From the NCBI GenBank assembly GCA_030603165.1, contig JAUVYH010000005.1, positions 1-44,114 on the forward strand: DNA of 44,114 nucleotides, given 5' to 3'. The translations under genes and the position numbers were made by a program. This DNA comes from Fidelibacterota bacterium. GTDB taxonomy: Bacteria; Fidelibacterota; UBA2242. Of the stretch, positions 40,829 to 44,114 are shown one piece after another (position 1 is the first letter of the stretch; the number at the start of each line of letters is the position of its first letter). The notes below the pieces were generated by a model that made no database searches, was not told where the DNA came from, and worked only from the letters and a program-made list of their open reading frames with translations.

Positions 40829-41325
40829 ATGAATGAAAAAGAAAAGAAGTTTGACTTACAGGAACGGTTTATTGATTATGCGGTTAGAATTATTAATGTT
40901 TCAGAACAACTACCTGAAACAAAAGCAGGTAAACATATCGCTTCTCAAATACTAAGAAGCGGGACATCACCCGCTCCAAATTACGGAGAGGCTCTTCTAG
41001 AGGAATGCCTATGGTAAAAGTGCTGAATCTAAGGCTGATTTTATTTACCCCGTTAGATAATTAATAAATTAGCAGAAAACAATACTTTAAACGATATATC
41101 TAACAGGGTGAATAAATTGAAAGTGGCCTTAAAAGAGTTGAGAAAGACTGAAGTGTGGCTGAAAATAATAGTTTGGGTAAAATTAATTCAACCCTAAAAA
41201 AATTGTCCCCTTTATTGCAGGAGACAGATGAGTTGATTTCAATGCTCTTCAAGAGCATTGATACGGCGAAAAAGAAAAAGGAGCGATACCAAAAAAATAC
41301 TTGGATATTGGATATTCCGTGTTGA
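40829..41325 (+). pseudogene. Decayed four-helix-bundle (S23-type) protein gene
   Basis: Pieces of one family member can be followed through three frames. The first reads MNEKEKKFDLQERFIDYAV to RSGTSPAPNYGEA (stop at 41017). Next, YGKSAESKADFI resumes in another frame before a 77-base hairpin insertion (41040-41116), after which LKVALKELRKTEVWLKII continues. A last piece, LSPLLQETDELISMLFKSID, ends at TGA 41323-41325. Joined, they give the length and order of the TIGR02436-like four-helix-bundle proteins, also known from 23S rRNA intervening sequences and of unknown function. There are at least two frame breaks and one insertion, so it is not functional. It lies between two genes of the partner-switching module. 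Confidence 0.85.
41040..41116. mobile_element. 77-bp MITE-like inverted-repeat insertion
   Basis: The left end TTTATTTACCCCGTTAGATA (41040-41059) and the reverse complement of the right end (41097-41116, TTTATTCACCCTGTTAGATA) match at 18 of 20 positions around an AT-rich centre. It falls inside the ADFI/LKVAL junction of the four-helix-bundle pseudogene, so it is an insertion. It is too short to encode anything. Confidence 0.75.
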
Positions 41326-41403
41326 ATATTGGGTATTCAGATTTTCTATGTTTAGTATATTTATCCAGTAAAAATTAAAAGGAACCATAAAGGGAGCATA
41401 AAT

Positions 41404-42411
41404 ATCGATCGCTTTGAACCAATCACAATAGAAATTGAGAATGAACAAAGCACTGCAGAAGCAAGAGATGTGGCTTCCGGCATAGCTTCCGATTTAGGCT
41501 TTGATAAAAATGATTGTGCCCAGGTAGCTATTGCCGTATCAGAAGTCGTGGGGAATACTGTGAAGCACGCCGGGAAGGGCGCTTTATCCATACGATTAGC
41601 CGCAAACAAAAAAGGTCTTGAATTTTTTGTACGGGATAATGGGCAAGGCGTGAAAAATGTAAAAAAAGTGATGCAGGAAGGATATTCAAGTAAAGTCGGT
41701 TCCTTGGGTGTAGGATTGAACGCCGCTAAAAGGGCAATGGACGAATTTGTCATCCGCTCAAAACCCGGACTGGGTACCAGAGTCATTATGAAAAAATATC
41801 TGCCTATCCCCGAAGAAGAAATTGAATATGGAATACTTTCTTTAAATGATGAACGCTATTTGTTTAATGGCGATGCTTATGTCATCAAAGAGTTTGAAGG
41901 AGATAAAGTACTCCTCGCTGTTATCGACGGCACCGGTAATGGATTACATGCCTATGAAGTTGCTACCTTCGTAAAAAAAATTATCAAAAATAATTATAGA
42001 TCCGATCCGGTTACAATTGTAAAAAAATGCCATAGAAATATAAGAAAAGAATTTGATGTTTCTTTGGTCAGAAGTTGTGTATTAGAAATCCTGCTCTTAA
42101 AACCTCGTTCCCTGGAATATGTGGGAGTAGGAGATACTTCTATTCATATTTATGGTAATCCTGAAAAGATCAACCTTCGAAGCCGTAAAGGAATGGTGGG
42201 AGATATCAGGCTTCCGAATTTAAAATTGCAGAAATTTCGCTGCGGTCGCAAAATTATAATTATAATGAGTTCCGATGGAATAAAAGATCACTATTCAAAG
42301 GAAGATTTGCCACTTGACCGGAGCGCGCAACATATTGCAAATTTCATTATGAAGAATTATCATCATCAATATGGTGACGCAACGGTTCTCGTAGCAAAAA
42401 GGAAAAGGTAA
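41404..42411 (+). CDS. RsbT-like kinase fused to SpoIIE/RsbX-like PP2C phosphatase
   Basis: The first ~135 residues form a GHKL serine kinase domain: VAIAVSEVVGNTVKHAGKG (N box), FFVRDNGQGVKNV (G1) and SLGVGLNAAKRAMDEF (G2). The C-terminal ~190 residues are a SpoIIE/RsbX-type PP2C domain: VLLAVIDGTGNGLHAYEVA, YVGVGDTSIHIY, IIMSSDGIKDHY and HQYGDATVLVAKRK. This suggests both arms of a switch in one protein: phosphorylate and dephosphorylate the STAS protein encoded upstream. The first standard start is GTG at 41470, but the frame is open upstream and encodes the missing first beta strand (RFEPITIEIENEQSTAEARD). An AAAGGGAG site at 41389-41396 points to ATC at 41404. I annotate from there with caution. 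Confidence 0.85.
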   Translation: MDRFEPITIEIENEQSTAEARDVASGIASDLGFDKNDCAQVAIAVSEVVGNTVKHAGKGALSIRLAANKKGLEFFVRDNGQGVKNVKKVMQEGYSSKVGSLGVGLNAAKRAMDEFVIRSKPGLGTRVIMKKYLPIPEEEIEYGILSLNDERYLFNGDAYVIKEFEGDKVLLAVIDGTGNGLHAYEVATFVKKIIKNNYRSDPVTIVKKCHRNIRKEFDVSLVRSCVLEILLLKPRSLEYVGVGDTSIHIYGNPEKINLRSRKGMVGDIRLPNLKLQKFRCGRKIIIIMSSDGIKDHYSKEDLPLDRSAQHIANFIMKNYHHQYGDATVLVAKRKR

Positions 42412-42487
42412 ATTGAAAGCAGTCATAAGTCAGAATAAAACGACCGCCTGCAAAGAGTTTTGGTAGTTATTCATGGATTGAAACTTG
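42405..42487 (+). repeat. 83-bp direct repeat, copy 1
   Basis: Begins AAGGTAAATTGAAAGCAG at the very 3' end of the phosphatase gene and ends ATGGATTGAAACTTG. It recurs at 42922-43004 with one mismatch, 517 bases away. Confidence 0.95.
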
Positions 42488-42514
42488 AAATTGGAAAGTA
42501 GAAATTGGAGAGAG

Positions 42515-42868
42515 ATGAAACGAGTTTACGAATTGGATGTCTACAAACTGGCAGAAGAGTTATCAGATATGGTCTGGCACGACTTTGATAAGTGGAACAA
42601 AAAGGTTCAGAACACTGTGGGCTATCAGATAATACGATCATCCGACAGCATAGCAGCAAATATAGCGGAAGGGTATGGTCGGTATACTCCCGCTGACAGG
42701 AAAAAGTTCTATATATATTCAAGAGGTTCGCTTGAAGAAACCAAATCATGGTTGCGAAAACTCATCAGAAGAAAAGTTTTATCTGAGTCAAACGCGGTAG
42801 AATACAAAGCAATAGTTGATAAACTTGGCCCAAAATTGAATGCGTTCATCAACAGTACAAAAGCATGA
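42515..42868 (+). CDS. Four-helix-bundle (S23-type) protein
   Basis: The gene is intact: 117 residues from MKRVYELDVYKLAEEL. I prefer the ATG at 42515, preceded by GGAGAGAG, to the in-frame ATG at 42485, which lies in the leader repeat. Family features are the YELDVYKLAEELS opening, QIIRSSDSIAANIAEGYGR (about 38-56), FYIYSRGSLEETKSWL (about 65-80) and a final helix. Related proteins occur in 23S rRNA intervening sequences, but many, as here, are free-standing and of unknown role. It is bracketed by the 83-bp repeats and by a second copy of its own last ~50 bases at 43047, so it sits in a partial tandem duplication. Confidence 0.9.
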   Translation: MKRVYELDVYKLAEELSDMVWHDFDKWNKKVQNTVGYQIIRSSDSIAANIAEGYGRYTPADRKKFYIYSRGSLEETKSWLRKLIRRKVLSESNAVEYKAIVDKLGPKLNAFINSTKA

Positions 42869-42921
42869 AGCCCAAATTTCTAATTTCTAATTTCAGTAAA
42901 CTCTTAGAATGAATATGTAAG

Positions 42922-43155
42922 AAGGTAAATTGAAAGCAGTCATAAGTCAGAATAAAACGACCGCCTGCAAAGAATTTTGGTAGTTATTCATGGATTGAAA
43001 CTTGTACCGATCGAAGATTCCTTTGGAAAGGCATCCCTTACGGGAAAAACTCGGCCCAAAATTGAATGCGTTCATCAACAGTACAAAAGCATGAAGCCCA
43101 AATTTCTAATTTCTAATTTCAGTAAATTCTTAGAATGAATATGTAAGAAGGTAAA
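42922..43155 (+). repeat. Second, internally deleted copy of the 517-bp unit
   Basis: 42922-43004 repeats 42405-42487 (83 bases). 43047-43155 repeats 42821-42929 (109 bases, two mismatches), which is the end of the four-helix-bundle gene plus its 3' flank. The 42 bases between them (43005-43046) are unrelated to the gene but resemble the ACTTGTACCGAAGGCACC word found at 11953 and 14135. The gene body (333 bases) has been replaced. Confidence 0.93.
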
Positions 43156-43160
43156 ATACT

Positions 43161-44003
43161 ATGAGTATTATTGATCGTGAACAAGAAAAAGCCCTTTTTG
43201 AAGTGAAGGAATTTCTGGTTTCCATCATTGGTAATGCACCGTATGGGATCATTGCTTTCGATTTGGAAGGTGAAATTATACTTACCAATTCTTTTGCAAT
43301 TGACTATATTGGAAAGAAAATGTCTGTAAACAGGGCTGTCGGAAAAAATATATTGGAGATGTTAACCGATATTCCCATACTGAAGACTGCTATTGAAAAT
43401 AATTTGAAAAGAGGTAGAAGAAAATTCGATTTACCATTCGTTACGGTAAATAAGAAGTTCATGTTAATAAAAGGACGATCGATCTTGAACGGCACAATCC
43501 TTTTAATAGAGGATATAACCGACCTGAAGAACACTGAAACCAAATTGGCAAAGCAATCAAAAGAATTATCCGAAGCAAATATCAAACTTCAGGATCTTGA
43601 CCGCATGAAATCCATGTTTATCGCCAGCATGAGCCACGAGCTTAGAACTCCGCTGAATTCTATAATTGGTTTTACCGGTTTACTCTTACAGGGTATATCC
43701 GGGAAGATAGATGAGGAAGCCAGGAAGGATCTGGATATTGTTTATAATTCATCTCAACACCTTCTCAGCTTAATAAATGATGTTATTGATATCTCAAAGA
43801 TAGAGGCAGGTAAATTAGATATTCATTTCGAAGATGTAAAATTAGATGATGTTATTGAAGAAATTATAACTACAGTTTCCAAAGATGCGGAAAAGAAAAA
43901 GCTTAAGATCAAGACGGACCTCCCGAAAGGTCTTTATATTGTTAGTGACAGGAGAAGACTTTTCCAATGCATTCTTAACCCAACTTCGACAAATCAAATT
44001 TGA
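43161..44003 (+). CDS. PAS-HisKA sensor kinase, lacking its ATPase domain
   Basis: This 280-residue cytoplasmic kinase has a PAS domain (about residues 15-125: GNAPYGIIAFDLEGEIILTN, LIEDITDLKN), a short coiled linker and a HisKA dimerisation domain with H-box SMSHELRTPLNSIIGF (about 156-171) and ISKIEAGKLDI. It goes on to SDRRRLFQCILN (about 261-272), the lead-in to the HATPase N box. There, near base 43980, similarity ends, and PTSTNQI-stop follows instead of the expected LLSNAVKFT-like motif. The catalytic domain is therefore absent: truncated by an insertion, deletion or rearrangement near the window edge. The ATG has an AGAAGGT site. It is the third member of the partner-switching cluster. 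Confidence 0.85.
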   Translation: MSIIDREQEKALFEVKEFLVSIIGNAPYGIIAFDLEGEIILTNSFAIDYIGKKMSVNRAVGKNILEMLTDIPILKTAIENNLKRGRRKFDLPFVTVNKKFMLIKGRSILNGTILLIEDITDLKNTETKLAKQSKELSEANIKLQDLDRMKSMFIASMSHELRTPLNSIIGFTGLLLQGISGKIDEEARKDLDIVYNSSQHLLSLINDVIDISKIEAGKLDIHFEDVKLDDVIEEIITTVSKDAEKKKLKIKTDLPKGLYIVSDRRRLFQCILNPTSTNQI

Positions 44004-44114
44004 TAACATATTGTTTTACATGGGAATAGTTATTGTAGCGCATACTATTTTCACCACTACATTTTAGCCATCTTTTTTCATATTAAACAGATATCTAACT
44101 CTATTCAGACTTGT
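43981..44114. other. Unassigned sequence after the kinase breakpoint
   Basis: From about 43981 to the window end the sequence is AT-rich and does not continue the kinase in any frame. It could be the edge of an inserted element. No inverted repeat or transposase fragment can be recognised in 134 bases. Confidence 0.4.

Overview
The window is a bacterial chromosome segment read with the standard code. The organism is a Gram-negative diderm: there is a TonB-dependent receptor, an LptE-type lipoprotein and several signal peptides. The mix of genes, the modest GC content and the many intergenic repeats suggest an uncultured lineage of the FCB group (for example Marinimicrobia, KSB1 or Calditrichota). 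This is inference; there is no rRNA or other decisive marker in the window.

Layout. Positions 1-408 hold the 3' end of a DUF4143-type ATPase gene. A wecB epimerase (910-2034) follows, then a lipoprotein / TonB-receptor pair (2304-5002) and a HAD phosphatase (5076-5780). On the minus strand lies a two-gene lyase operon: a fused CitD-CitE gene followed by citF (6152-8975). Divergent from it is a LeuC/aconitase-type large subunit with no small subunit nearby (9352-10620). Positions 10621-14807 are repeat-rich. They carry a MNT/HEPN nucleotidyltransferase pair and a second, complete DUF4143 ATPase, which sits between two nearly identical direct repeats of about 430 bp.

Positions 14808-22512 are a mostly housekeeping run: uvrB, purD, a receiver-less sigma-54 activator, lptE, a GxxExxY gene preceded by a 44-bp tandem repeat, asnS and a LOG-like Rossmann protein. 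Positions 22576-31278 are a defence island. A type III restriction-modification system (mod at one end, res at the other) encloses a PHP + SMC-like ATPase of the TrlF kind and an AlbA_2/HATPase protein. A res N-terminal scrap and a truncated DUF1016 gene lie just before res. Housekeeping then resumes: acyP, nadE, two unknown envelope proteins, comEC, a flavin-reductase-like protein and sucCD (31283-39464), closed by a clear terminator.

The last part (39640-44114) combines an array of TTTA-loop hairpins with a partner-switching module: a STAS protein, an RsbT-like kinase fused to a SpoIIE/RsbX-like phosphatase, and a PAS-HisKA kinase that ends before its ATPase domain. Four-helix-bundle (S23-type) genes, one decayed and one intact inside a partial duplication, sit between the module's members.

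The recurring theme is small orphan genes (DUF4143, GxxExxY, four-helix-bundle, MNT/HEPN) bounded by repeats. Dispersed repeats also supply the stop codons and C-terminal tails of neighbouring genes. The best candidates for something new are the split type III R-M/TrlF/AlbA_2 island, the CitD-CitE fusion beside an orphan hydro-lyase subunit, and the repeat-bounded single-gene cassettes.
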